64,000 nt of DNA from Deltaproteobacteria bacterium (GTDB lineage Bacteria; Myxococcota; UBA727; VGSZ01), in NCBI GenBank assembly GCA_016177705.1, contig JACOUT010000014.1, forward strand, positions 484,826 through 548,825, given 5' to 3'. Positions 34,337-42,787 of this stretch are shown in pieces; the first letter of the stretch is position 1; each line of letters opens with the position of its first letter. The notes beneath the pieces were generated by a model, which had not been told where the DNA came from, ran no database searches, and saw only the letters and a list, made by a program, of their open reading frames with translations. The position numbers were made by a program, and so were the translations under genes.

Positions 34337-35611
34337 TCACGGCCTCGGAGCAGAGGCCAGCGCGTCGACCACGCCACCGCCCCAGACGGTGGCGGTGACG
34401 CCGCCCGCGACAGCGGTAGCGATCCACAAGGCCGTGCGCCAGCCGAACAGCGCTCGCGCCCGTTCGGCGGCAGCGTCCGCGTCGAGGCCGGAGCCGGGCC
34501 GCACCTGGTCGTAGGCGAACGAGGTGGCGAGGGCGCCGCTCGCCAGCCCCACGGTGGCGAGCAGCCCGCCGTAGCCGCCGATGCCGAAGGCGAGCGCCTT
34601 GTCGTCGTCGCCGTTGTAGGCCTGCCCCCAGCCGGGGGCCACCAGCGAGCGTGCCGCCGCCTCGAGCGGCGTGCGCGTCTCGACGTCGGCGCGCGCCACC
34701 ACACCCTCACGCGGCAGACGCGCGCTGCCGGCGCCGAGCACGACGCCGCGCTCGACGTCGACCAGCCGCACTTCGAGCAGGAACACCGGGCCGGCGTCGC
34801 TGACTGCGCCCAAAAGCACGCTGTCGGCGCCGAGCAGCTTGCCCACCTTGGGGCCGCTGTCGTCGTCGAGCGCAGCCGCCACCGCCATCTGGTCGAGCGC
34901 CGCGATCAGGCGCGCGCGCTCGACCAGCAAGAAGCCACGCTCCGCGAGCACGCGCGACAGCTCGGCCTGCACGAAGCGATCGAGGCGCGCGGCGGCGGCG
35001 GCCCCCTCGGCGCGCGGCAGCCCGACCGCGACCTGGTGTGTGCGCACGTCACCGCCTTGGCCCTCGAGCGCGGCGGCGAGCTGCTCGACGACGCGCTCGA
35101 CGCCGCGCTGCACGCTCGGCGCCGCGGCCGTGCCGGCGCGGCCTGGCTGCCCCAGGAGCGCGTCGGCCTGGCCGAGCACCGCGCCGCTCTCGGCGTGGAG
35201 CAGCGTGAGGTGCAGCACCGCCTGGCCGCCCTGGTCGAGCACCGCCGCCGTCAGCACGTGGTCGCAGGCGAGCGCGCGCAGCTCCTCGGCCGGCAGCTCG
35301 AGCGCCTGCGCTTCGGCCGCGGCGTTCAGGCGCGCGCGCAGCGTGGCCGACGTCACCACCTGTTCGCGACGCCGCGACAAGACTGCGCGCACCAGCGCCT
35401 GCTCGAGCGCGGCGCGGCGAGGCGCGTCGTGGTCGTCGACGCCGGGCAGCGCCACCCGCACCGCGTCCTTGCCGTGCGCCAGCAGCTCTTCCACCGCGTC
35501 GACGATGGGCCCCTCGTCGAGCTCGAGCCCGGCCGCGGACGCGGCGGGCGAAGCCGGCGTCGTGGCGGTCAAGGTGAGAGCAAGGAGCAGAGGTGACATC
35601 GGCGACATCAT
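34337..35611 (-). CDS. Exported protein with FlgO/CsgG-like domain and membrane tail
   Basis: A 424-residue protein. A signal-like N-terminus (PLLLALTLTATTPASPAASA) is followed by two regions resembling FlgO/CsgG-type folds, seen in LRALACDHVLTAAVLDQGGQAV and again in GADSVLLGAVSDAGPVFLLE then VRLVDVERGVVLG. The C-terminal 115 residues are hydrophobic: PGWGQAYNGDDDKALAFGIG, then two membrane segments, as in DUF5683-type tails. It may be an outer-envelope assembly factor. Start codons at 35611 and 35608 (tandem ATG) are both possible. The divergent lipoprotein at 35701 shares its upstream region. Confidence 0.65.
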   Translation of the reverse strand: MMSPMSPLLLALTLTATTPASPAASAAGLELDEGPIVDAVEELLAHGKDAVRVALPGVDDHDAPRRAALEQALVRAVLSRRREQVVTSATLRARLNAAAEAQALELPAEELRALACDHVLTAAVLDQGGQAVLHLTLLHAESGAVLGQADALLGQPGRAGTAAAPSVQRGVERVVEQLAAALEGQGGDVRTHQVAVGLPRAEGAAAAARLDRFVQAELSRVLAERGFLLVERARLIAALDQMAVAAALDDDSGPKVGKLLGADSVLLGAVSDAGPVFLLEVRLVDVERGVVLGAGSARLPREGVVARADVETRTPLEAAARSLVAPGWGQAYNGDDDKALAFGIGGYGGLLATVGLASGALATSFAYDQVRPGSGLDADAAAERARALFGWRTALWIATAVAGGVTATVWGGGVVDALASAPRP

Positions 35612-35688
35612 GCCCCAGGCGTCGCCCTCGCGCGAGGCGAGCGGCGCATCAGAGCGAGACATTCGACGGGGCCAGCGTGGACCGTTGC

Positions 35689-35700
35689 TAGCCTGGCACC
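35689..35700 (+). promoter_or_regulatory. Putative leaderless -10 of the 35701 lipoprotein gene
   Basis: TAGCCT at 35689-35694 is six bases before ATG 35701 and no Shine-Dalgarno is present. No -35 with good spacing is seen. Confidence 0.4.
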
Positions 35701-36369
35701 ATGGTGCGCGCGTCGCTTCTCCTCACGTTGCTCGTGTCCGCGTCGATCACCGCTTGCGTGAGCGCCGCGCCCGCCATCATCGTCGAGACGCCTGTCGAGG
35801 CCGCCGCCGTCGAGCCGCTGCCGCCGCCGCGCACACCTGCCGAGGCGCAGATCTTCCTGTCGGCCTCGATCGCCGCGCTGCGCGCTGGGGAAGGCGCGCA
35901 TGCCGCGCTCTTCCTCGACGCCATCTTGCGCTCCGATCACTTGACCGACCGCGGACGCGCCAACCTTTATTGGCTGCTGGTCGACGCGCACCGCGCGCGC
36001 CTGGCGCGGCTCGGCGCCACGCACGCGGACGTCGCGCTGGTCGACGCGCTCGGAGGCTTCCTGGTGGCCGCCGACGTGCTCGAGGCTGATGCAGACATGG
36101 CGCTGCAGCAGGCGGAGGCGCGCGCCGTGTTGACGGCGACGCGCTTGCGCATCGATCCCGATCTCGGCCAGAGCCCTGCGGCGCCCATCATCGTCGAGGA
36201 CGCGAGCGACCCGGCCGGCGTCATCGCCGCGCTGCGCTGCGGGCCGCGCGATGAGCCCTACTACGAGCGGCAGGTGTCGAGCGTCGGCGGCCTCGAGTCG
36301 CGCGAGCTGGTGTGCGCGGGCGACGGCACGCTGCGCACGCTCTGGTTCGACGTCTCGCTCGCTCGATAG
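35701..36369 (+). CDS. Lipoprotein of unknown function
   Basis: A 222-residue lipoprotein with signal ASLLLTLLVSASITAC and lipobox ITAC. A Pro-rich spacer is followed by helical segments (RTPAEAQIFLSASIAALRAG, RGRANLYWLLVDAHRARLA), which suggests a TPR-like fold. A C-terminal part with two cysteines (ALRCGPRDE, ELVCAGDG) follows. No family is recognised. It converges on the small lipoprotein gene at 36380 with a 10-bp gap. Confidence 0.7.
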   Translation: MVRASLLLTLLVSASITACVSAAPAIIVETPVEAAAVEPLPPPRTPAEAQIFLSASIAALRAGEGAHAALFLDAILRSDHLTDRGRANLYWLLVDAHRARLARLGATHADVALVDALGGFLVAADVLEADADMALQQAEARAVLTATRLRIDPDLGQSPAAPIIVEDASDPAGVIAALRCGPRDEPYYERQVSSVGGLESRELVCAGDGTLRTLWFDVSLAR

Positions 36370-36379
36370 CAGCGTGCTG

Positions 36380-36783
36380 TCAGGAACCGGGTAGCACCGG
36401 CTTGGCGAGCTGCCAGCCTTCGTCGGTGCGCAGCCAAATCTCGCTGAACGTGCCCGCGGTGACGGTCATGGTGCTGCGGTCGACGCCGGTGGCGCGCACG
36501 ATCACCTCGGCCTTGTCGCCGTCCGGCGACATGACCACGCCGACCACCTCGAGGTCTTGCAGCTCGCTCGCCGCCAGGCGCTCGGCCCAGACGCGCACGA
36601 ACTCGCCGCGCATCGCCGGCGTCACCGCCTGCGCCGCGTTCTCGAGGCGGCCCCAGCGCAGGTCGATGTGGTGCTTCGACAGCGTCAGGTCGAGGTCGTT
36701 CCTGCCAAAGCCGTGGCGGCCGCAGCCGACGTGGAGCAGCGTGCCGAGCGCGACCACGAGCGTGAGCACGAGCGCGCGCGCGC

Positions 36784-36787
<4 letters not shown>
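36380..36787 (-). CDS. Small lipoprotein of unknown function
   Basis: A 135-residue protein with a lipoprotein-type signal, LVLTLVVALGTLLHVGC, and a cysteine before GRHG. The mature domain has SNTF2/DUF-like patterns (HHIDLRWGRLENAAQAVTPA, FSEIWLRTDEGWQLAKPVL), where the last segment resembles the closing strands of NTF2-like folds. GTG 36787 overlaps the stop of the MYXO-CTERM-like gene (GTGA), so both come from one transcript. Confidence 0.68.
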
Positions 36788-37689
<902 letters not shown>

Positions 37690-37779
37690 GACCGGCGGGA
37701 TCGCCGGCCATGCGCGCCTCGTCAAAGGGGGCAGGAGACCGTCGCCGTGACGCAGGTCGCGCCGGTGCGACACGCCGCG

Positions 37780-38682
37780 CTACTTGCAGCCGTCAGTCGG
37801 CCGCTGGTAGTCGCGCGTGTTGAACGAGAAGAACAGCGCGTACAGCTCCTCGGCCTCGGCCAGCTCGGTGTCGTCGAGCACGCAGTCGCTGGTGAGCCAG
37901 GTCGAGTGCGTGATGGCCGGGCCGATGACGCAGTCGGAGCCGGCGCAGAGCTGGTTCAGGTAGGTCGCGAGGAACTGCTGTGAGAGCTGCAGGTAGAACG
38001 TCGTCGGCGCCAACGCCATGATCTCGGCCGCGCTCATGGCGCCCGCCTCCTCGCTCCAGCAGAAGGGCCAATCCGTGATGTCGTGCGACCAGGTCGCGGG
38101 GTCGGTGCCCGCCCAGTACTCGACGGGCTCGATGCACTCCTCGGGCGAGGGCGGCTCGCAGCAGCCCGTGTACAACGAGTACCAGGCCCAGCGCGGCGTG
38201 GCGAAGTCGACGCCGTCGCCCCACGCGGTCTGCTCCTCGACGCCATCGCCGACGCGGCGCTCGACGACGGCATGTACCGCCACCTTGAGCGTGTCGTCGC
38301 AGTCGACGCCGAGGCCGGCGAGCGGGACGACCTCGGTGTAGCTTGTGACGCCCGGCGAGAAGCTGTGCGCATAGGGGAAGTGACCGGGCACCGGGATTCC
38401 CTTGCGGTTGGTGGGCACCGCGCCGGTGCCGGCGAAGACGTGGGTCTCGGTGAGCAGCCAACCGTCTTGCGTGGTGACTTCGATGTACAGGTTGGTGTCG
38501 TCATTGGTGACGCGCACGCCGCCGGCGTCGATGTGTTGGCCCGCGATCAGGTTGCTCGCTTGATCGGGGCAGACCTCCTCCTCGTAGGTGGCGAGCGAGC
38601 TGCTGCTGGCCACATCGAGCTCGAGCGAGGCAGAGCCGCAGGCAGCGGCGAGCATGACGGGGACGAGCAAGATGGCGCGCAT
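37780..38682 (-). CDS. Lipoprotein of unknown function
   Basis: A 300-residue lipoprotein with signal RAILLVPVMLAAAC and lipobox AAAC. The mature protein is Trp/Tyr-rich and acidic with several cysteines (TGCCEPPS, EECIEP, LCAGSDCVIG, SDCVL). The N-terminal part (GVRVTNDDTNLYIEVTTQDG, WLLTETHVFAG) looks beta-structured. No family is recognised. GGAGG seven bases before ATG 38682 gives a firm start. Confidence 0.7.
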   Translation of the reverse strand: MRAILLVPVMLAAACGSASLELDVASSSSLATYEEEVCPDQASNLIAGQHIDAGGVRVTNDDTNLYIEVTTQDGWLLTETHVFAGTGAVPTNRKGIPVPGHFPYAHSFSPGVTSYTEVVPLAGLGVDCDDTLKVAVHAVVERRVGDGVEEQTAWGDGVDFATPRWAWYSLYTGCCEPPSPEECIEPVEYWAGTDPATWSHDITDWPFCWSEEAGAMSAAEIMALAPTTFYLQLSQQFLATYLNQLCAGSDCVIGPAITHSTWLTSDCVLDDTELAEAEELYALFFSFNTRDYQRPTDGCK

Positions 38683-38811
38683 CGGGGGACCTCCAAGGTC
38701 TCCCGGTGGTTATCTGTAGTCCCAGGTAGGATGTTGTGCTGGATCTGACGATCGGACCGTGACGGAGCCTGGGCGCACCCGGCCGGCAGGGCAGCGGCGT
38801 AACGGCGCTAG

Positions 38812-39582
38812 CTATCTCTCGAATTCGTACGAGACCTGGCGCAGACGCTCGTGGTCGAGGTCACCGACCACCGAGACCACGTTGCCGGCGGCAGAAAAGG
38901 TACGAACGCGCAGGCCGCCCTGCTCGAGCTCGACGGGGCCGCCGCCGAGGGTGCGACCGAGGCCGCCGTCAGGGTCGGGCACCGCCACCACGCTCAGGCG
39001 CTGGCCGAAGCCGCCGGCGTAGACCAACTGGGCACCGCGGCTGTTGCCCACGTCGACCACGCGGGCGCCCGACAGACCGTAGCCGAGCGCGTCGAGGCGC
39101 GGCACCTTGAGGGCGCCGACGCGCGCGGCCAGGAACTCCTGCACGCGCCGCGGGTCCGGCGTGGCGACGTCCACCGGCACGTCGAGGGCGTGGCGCGCGA
39201 ACGCCGCCTGCGCGACGGCCGGGGGCGCCGCTGCCGGCTTGGTGCCTCGTGCGGTCACGAGCACGGTCGCGAGCGCCGCCGCCACCGCGACCGCCGCGAT
39301 CAGGCCGGCGGCGTGGCGCGCGGTGCGGCCGCGACGATGGGCGCGGACGTCGGCGCGCACGCGCGCCTCAAGGGCGGGTGGCAGCTCGACGGTGCGCCCG
39401 GCCGCGGCCAGCATCGCCTTCAGCCGACGCTTGCCCTCGAGCCGCGCACGGCATGCCTCACACGCGCCGACGTGGCCGTGCAGCGCCGCGCTGTCGTCGG
39501 CCAACAGCTCGCCGTCGACGCTCAGGTCGAGCAGCGCTTCGACGTCGGCACACTGGACAGCTCTCCGTGACACGGCGTGCAC
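38812..39582 (-). CDS. Anti-sigma factor (zinc-finger ZAS type)
   Basis: A 256-residue transmembrane anti-sigma factor. The N-terminal domain carries the zinc motif His37-x3-Cys41-x2-Cys44 (HVGACEAC). A membrane segment lies at about 90-110 (HAAGLIAAVAVAAALATVLV). The C-terminal periplasmic domain (about 125-256) is beta-rich and ends KVPRLDALGYGLSGARV... with no catalytic motif. It should bind the ECF sigma factor encoded 105 bp upstream and release it after an envelope signal. GTG 39582 with GGAG six bases upstream is preferred; the ORF could extend further but without support. Confidence 0.87.
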   Translation of the reverse strand: MHAVSRRAVQCADVEALLDLSVDGELLADDSAALHGHVGACEACRARLEGKRRLKAMLAAAGRTVELPPALEARVRADVRAHRRGRTARHAAGLIAAVAVAAALATVLVTARGTKPAAAPPAVAQAAFARHALDVPVDVATPDPRRVQEFLAARVGALKVPRLDALGYGLSGARVVDVGNSRGAQLVYAGGFGQRLSVVAVPDPDGGLGRTLGGGPVELEQGGLRVRTFSAAGNVVSVVGDLDHERLRQVSYEFER

Positions 39583-39687
39583 GAGTCTCTCCCCGCTCGG
39601 CCGGCGGCACAAGCCGACGACCGACCGAACACCCTGGAAACAGGGGTCGGGGTGGGGGGATTCCCGCTCGGGGCCGCCCGCGATCGG

Positions 39688-40341
39688 TCAGCTCCGGGCG
39701 CGGCGCTTTCGGTAGTCGGCCAGGGACAGGGGGCCGTTCTCGCCGCCGTCGAGCGTGGGGTGGAGCACGCCCTCCTCCACGGCGTAGGCGAAGAGCTGCT
39801 CCTGCAGGATGCGGCGGCCGCGAAACAGGCGCGACATGACGGTGCCGACCGGGATGTCGCACAGCTCGGCGATCTCCTTGTAGGAGAAGCCCTCGACGTC
39901 GGACAGCATCACCACGGTGCGGAAGTCCTCGGGCACCGTGTCGAGCGCCTTCAAGACCTCGTCGCCGAGCGTGCGATCGACCAGCTCGCCCTCGGGGTCG
40001 AGGAAGGCGCGCTTGGACGGCAGGTGCACCAGGTTGTGCTCGGCCGCCTGGCGCTCGGGGCCCTCGAGGATCTCGCGCTCCTTCACGCGGCGGCGGTACT
40101 TGTTGATGAAGGCGTTGGTCTGAATGCGAAAGAGCCAGGCCTTGCAGTTGGTGCCGGTCTCGAACTGGTCCCAGGCCTTGTAGGCCTTGAGCATGGTCTC
40201 CTGCACCAGGTCGGCGGCGTCGTCGGGCGAGCGCACCAGGCGCATGGCGGCGCCGTAGAGCGAGCGCATGTGCGGCATGGCCTCGCGCTCGAAGGCGCGG
40301 TCCTTGGTCGAGGCGCGGCTGAACAGGGAGGAGAGCGTCAT
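39688..40341 (-). CDS. ECF RNA polymerase sigma factor
   Basis: A 217-residue sigma-70 family factor. Region 2 is clear (DDAADLVQETMLKAYKAWDQF, then CKAWLFRIQTNAFINKYRRR). Region 4 follows (VPEDFRTVVMLSDVEGFSYK, EIAELCDIPVGTVMSRLFRGR). The last 40 residues are an extra tail ending LADYRKRRARS. ATG 40341 has GAGG six bases upstream. The anti-sigma gene lies downstream on the same strand. A GGAAC/CGTG promoter-like element upstream may make it self-activating. Confidence 0.93.
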   Translation of the reverse strand: MTLSSLFSRASTKDRAFEREAMPHMRSLYGAAMRLVRSPDDAADLVQETMLKAYKAWDQFETGTNCKAWLFRIQTNAFINKYRRRVKEREILEGPERQAAEHNLVHLPSKRAFLDPEGELVDRTLGDEVLKALDTVPEDFRTVVMLSDVEGFSYKEIAELCDIPVGTVMSRLFRGRRILQEQLFAYAVEEGVLHPTLDGGENGPLSLADYRKRRARS

Positions 40342-40398
40342 CGTCGACCTCGTGGAACGGACACCCGGTTGGGGCGTCGGGTTCACGGAGGTGTGTAA

Positions 40399-40425
40399 AT
40401 CACGGTTCGTGCCACCGAGCGTTCC
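40399..40425 (-). promoter_or_regulatory. Possible ECF-type promoter of the sigma operon
   Basis: Read on the minus strand, GGAAC (40425-40421) is followed after 16 bp by CGTGAT (40404-40399). This fits the GGAAC-16/17-CGT pattern of many ECF promoters. It lies about 60 bp before the sigma ATG, so it could be an autoregulatory promoter. Confidence 0.35.
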
Positions 40426-40539
40426 AAAGCGAGACGGCGTTGGGACGCGGGAATGAACCGGCGGTTGTGTCCGGGCGGACACACGTGGGCGTGTCTGGGA
40501 ATACGCGCGAGGGTTCGGGTTCGACGTGCTGGGATGTGG

Positions 40540-40790
40540 GGCGGAGCGGGGTGCGGGGGTCCGTCGACGCGCCGCAATTCCTCGGGCCCCTTCAGCTCAT
40601 CGCCACTTCGCGCGGCCGCCGCCAAAGCTTGTCGGTCGTGGATCGACGAGCGCGCGGTCGAGGGGTGGAGCATCGTCGAAGAAGGGGCCGGCGTGCGGTT
40701 GGCGGCGTCACGCGGCGCGGCGGCGCTTCGCTGCGGCGTGCGGGCCGTCGGAGCGCGGCGCGTCGACGGACCCCCGCCCCCCGCTCCTCC
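40540..40790. repeat. Foldback (MITE-like) element with 36-bp inverted arms
   Basis: Arms at 40540-40575 and 40755-40790 are inverted repeats matching at 34 of 36 positions, with an uninterrupted 23-bp core (40553-40575 and 40755-40777). They enclose 179 bp with no convincing gene. The element fills most of the 492-bp gap between the ECF sigma gene and vapB; the remaining 40426-40539 shows nothing recognisable. No clear target-site duplication was found. It could be a non-autonomous mobile element or a long RNA hairpin. Confidence 0.75.
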
Positions 40791-40820
40791 TGCCGGGTTC
40801 CCGTATTTCCTTCCAGATGG

Positions 40821-40836
40821 TATGGTTTTCCATATG
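40821..40836 (+). promoter_or_regulatory. vapB -10 with overlapping operator palindrome
   Basis: TATGGT at 40821-40826 ends seven bases before ATG 40834. The same bases form TATGG-TTTT-CCATA (40821-40834), a 5-bp dyad of the kind bound by ribbon-helix-helix antitoxins. TTCCCG at 40798-40803, with a 17-bp spacer, is a possible -35. The transcript would have little or no leader. Confidence 0.5.
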
Positions 40837-41067
40837 AAGACGACGCTCGTGATCGATGACGGTGTGCTCGCCAAGCTCCGCCGCGAGGCGGCGCGCGAGG
40901 GCAAGACCATCTCCGAGCTGGTGGAGGCTGCCTTGCGCCTCTTCCTCGAACGCCGACCGCCAGCGGTTGCCTTGCCGCCGCTGCCCACCTTCAAGCTCGG
41001 GCAGCCCAAGGTGGACCTTGCAGACCGCGACGCGCTCTATCGCGCCATGGAGGAGGACGAGGGCTGA
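40834..41067 (+). CDS. vapB: Ribbon-helix-helix antitoxin (VapB-type)
   Basis: A 77-residue antitoxin. The N-terminal ribbon-helix-helix (MKTTLVIDDGVLAKLRREAA, REGKTISELVEAALRLFLER) should dimerise on the operator that overlaps its own start. The C-terminal tail, with LPTFKLGQPKVDLADRDALY, is the part that usually wraps the toxin. TGATG overlap with vapC gives translational coupling. The start at 40834 is fixed by the beta-strand MKTTLVID. Confidence 0.87.
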   Translation: MKTTLVIDDGVLAKLRREAAREGKTISELVEAALRLFLERRPPAVALPPLPTFKLGQPKVDLADRDALYRAMEEDEG

Positions 41068-41501
41068 TGTTCTGCGTCGACACCAACGTGCTGCTCTACG
41101 CGCTGAACCCCGACGTCGGAGAGCACCAGGCCTGTTGGCGGCTGCTGGAGCGCCTCCGTGCGCAGCGAGCGCCCTGGTTCACGACCTGGGGCATCCTCTA
41201 CGAGGTGCTGCGGGTCAGCACGCATCCGCGCGTGTTCACCGAACCGCTGGCCCCGAGCAAGGCGTGGAGCTTCGTCGAGAGCATTCTCGCGTCGCCGGGC
41301 CTCCAGATCCTGACCCACACGGAGCGCCACGCCGCGGTGGCCGCCGAGGTGCTCAAGGACGCGGACGTCAGGGGCAACGCCTACTTCGACGCCCAGGTCG
41401 CGGTGCTGATGCGCGAGCACGGCGTGAGCCGCATCCTCACGCGCGACGTCGGCTTTCACCGTTTCCGGTTCCTCGACGTCATCGATCCACTTGTGGCGTA
41501 A
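41067..41501 (+). CDS. vapC: PIN-domain ribonuclease toxin (VapC-type)
   Basis: A 144-residue PIN-domain protein. The first acidic residue is in FCVDTNVLLYA (Asp5); the later acidic residues lie in ILYEVLRV, YFDAQVAVLM and LTRDVGFHRF. All four positions expected of an active PIN ribonuclease are present. VapC toxins cut tRNA or rRNA when free of antitoxin. Its ATG overlaps the vapB stop by one base. The pair lies between a foldback element and a structured intergenic segment, next to ribosomal protein genes, and may be a recent insertion. Confidence 0.9.
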   Translation: MFCVDTNVLLYALNPDVGEHQACWRLLERLRAQRAPWFTTWGILYEVLRVSTHPRVFTEPLAPSKAWSFVESILASPGLQILTHTERHAAVAAEVLKDADVRGNAYFDAQVAVLMREHGVSRILTRDVGFHRFRFLDVIDPLVA

Positions 41502-41510
41502 GCACCCGCC

Positions 41511-41699
41511 AGTGGTGGCTCGCCGCCACCACTAGAGCGAGCGAAGCGGGCTGCGCCCGCGCAGCGAGCAGCAAGCCGCAACGCCCCTCGGCGTCCGGGG
41601 CAACTGAGGGAACGAACCCCAGCAGAAGGGCGCGAGCGGATCCTGGCCCAACGAAACGCCGCGAAGTGCCGACGTGCTGAAGGCCAGGTCCGCTCGCGC
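41511..41699. other. Strongly structured intergenic segment (candidate RNA or repeat)
   Basis: The gap between vapC and rpsI holds a series of inverted repeats. (1) AGTGGTGGC 41511-41519 pairs with GCCACCACT 41525-41533. (2) GCGGGC 41546-41551 pairs with GCCCGC 41555-41560. (3) GCCCC 41583-41587 pairs with GGGGC 41597-41601. (4) A long stem pairs 41630-41648 with 41682-41699: 18 bp with one bulged T and a 33-base loop. No gene is credible here. It could be a structured RNA on either strand, an inserted repeat, or the tail of the vapBC module. No known RNA family was recognised. Confidence 0.5.
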
Positions 41700-41702
41700 A
41701 AA

Positions 41703-41736
41703 GATTTTCTGGCGACCTCGTCGTCGCCGGAAAATC
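41703..41736 (-). terminator. Intrinsic terminator of the rplM-rpsI operon
   Basis: A 14-bp stem, 41703-41716 with 41723-41736, has one G-T pair and a 6-base loop. On the minus strand the second arm ends AGAAAATC and is followed by TTTG. It overlaps the rpsI stop codon by two bases. The symmetric A/T ends mean it could also stop transcripts coming from vapC. Confidence 0.8.
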
Positions 41737-42127
41737 AGCGCTTACTGAACTGGAAGCGCTTGCGGGCGCCAGGGCGGCCGTACTTCTTGCGCTCGACCTT
41801 GCGGGCGTCGCGCGTGAGCAGGCCGGCCTTCTTGAGGCCGCCGCGCAGCTTCTCGTCGGCGTTGCAGAGCGCGCGCGCCAGGCCGTGGCGCACCGCGCCC
41901 GCCTGACCGGCGAGGCCGCCGCCCTTGACCGTGGCGACGACGTCGTAGGAGCCCTTCAGGCCCTCGGCGGTCTCGAAGGGCTGCTGCAGGATCATGCGCA
42001 GCACTTCACGCTTGAAGTACTGCTCGATGCCCTTGCCGTTGATGGTGATGGCGCCGGTGCCGGACTTGATCCAGACGCGAGCGCTGGCTTCTTTGCGACG
42101 ACCGGTAGCGTAAAAACGAGTTGCCAT
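41735..42127 (-). CDS. rpsI: 30S ribosomal protein S9
   Basis: A 130-residue ribosomal protein. YATGRRKEASARVWIKSGTG at the start, the central VKGGGLAGQAGAVRHGLARA, and the C-terminal KKYGRPGARKRFQFSKR are diagnostic of S9. The terminal Lys-Arg reaches toward the P-site tRNA in the 30S subunit. AAGGA lies eight bases before ATG 42127. It is 51 bp downstream of rplM, the standard order. Confidence 0.98.
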   Translation of the reverse strand: MATRFYATGRRKEASARVWIKSGTGAITINGKGIEQYFKREVLRMILQQPFETAEGLKGSYDVVATVKGGGLAGQAGAVRHGLARALCNADEKLRGGLKKAGLLTRDARKVERKKYGRPGARKRFQFSKR

Positions 42128-42178
42128 GACGATGATCCTTGAAGAAAAGAAGGGGTGGCCGAGGGTTCAGCCGAGGGC

Positions 42179-42610
42179 TCAGCCGAGCGACAGCGGCTGC
42201 GGCTTCTGCGCGGCGTGCGGGTGCTTGTCGCCGCCGTAGACCTTCAGCTTCTTGAGCATCTCGCGGCCGAGCGTGGTCTTCGGGAGCATGCCCTGCACCG
42301 CGATCTGGATCATGCGCTCGGGGTGGGTGGCGCGCAGCTGCTTGGCAAGCACACCCTTCTCGCCGCCGTAGAAGCCCGTGTAGTGCCAGTAGGTCTTCTG
42401 GTCTTCCTTCTTGCCGGTGAGCACGATCTTGTCGGCGTTGATGACGACGATGAAGTCGCCGGTGTCGGCGTGCTTGGTGAACGTGGGCTTGCTCTTGCCG
42501 CGCAGCGCATTGGCGATCTGGGACGCGAGACGGCCAAGGACCTTGCCTTTGGCGTCGACCACGTACCAGGCGCGGTTCGCCTGCTGTTCGGAGATGCTCG
42601 GGGTACGCAT
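42179..42610 (-). CDS. rplM: 50S ribosomal protein L13
   Basis: A 143-residue ribosomal protein. WYVVDAKGKVLGRLASQIAN, the central GDFIVVINADKIVLTGKK and the late GMLPKTTLGREMLKKLKVY are diagnostic of L13, an early 50S assembly protein. ATG 42610 has AAGGA five bases upstream; the in-frame ATG at 42616 would sit directly on the ribosome-binding site. A hairpin lies in the 5' leader. It heads the rplM-rpsI operon. Confidence 0.98.
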   Translation of the reverse strand: MRTPSISEQQANRAWYVVDAKGKVLGRLASQIANALRGKSKPTFTKHADTGDFIVVINADKIVLTGKKEDQKTYWHYTGFYGGEKGVLAKQLRATHPERMIQIAVQGMLPKTTLGREMLKKLKVYGGDKHPHAAQKPQPLSLG

Positions 42611-42635
42611 TGCCATCCTTTCGGCCAGGCCGGCC

Positions 42636-42653
42636 CGCTGCCAAACGGCAGCG
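42636..42653 (-). promoter_or_regulatory. Leader hairpin upstream of rplM
   Basis: CGCTGCC at 42636-42642 and GGCAGCG at 42647-42653 form a perfect 7-bp stem with a 4-base loop, about 25 bases upstream of the rplM start in the transcribed leader. L13 represses its own mRNA in other bacteria, so this could be an autoregulatory element. No match to a named leader family is claimed. Confidence 0.4.
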
Positions 42654-42787
42654 CGGACGACGTAACCTAGCGCCATCGCGGCGCGTGCGGAGGGGAGCTT
42701 CACGAAGGAAGGTCCCCCACGGGGTTGTCGAGCCCGGGATCGGGATCGCGGCGCGGTCTTTGCCCACCGGACGCGAGGTGTCAAACG

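Noticed and set aside
41456..41701. 81-codon minus-strand open frame over the structured segment
   Set aside because: It overlaps the end of vapC and its composition follows the inverted repeats. No ribosome-binding site is present, so it is treated as non-coding.
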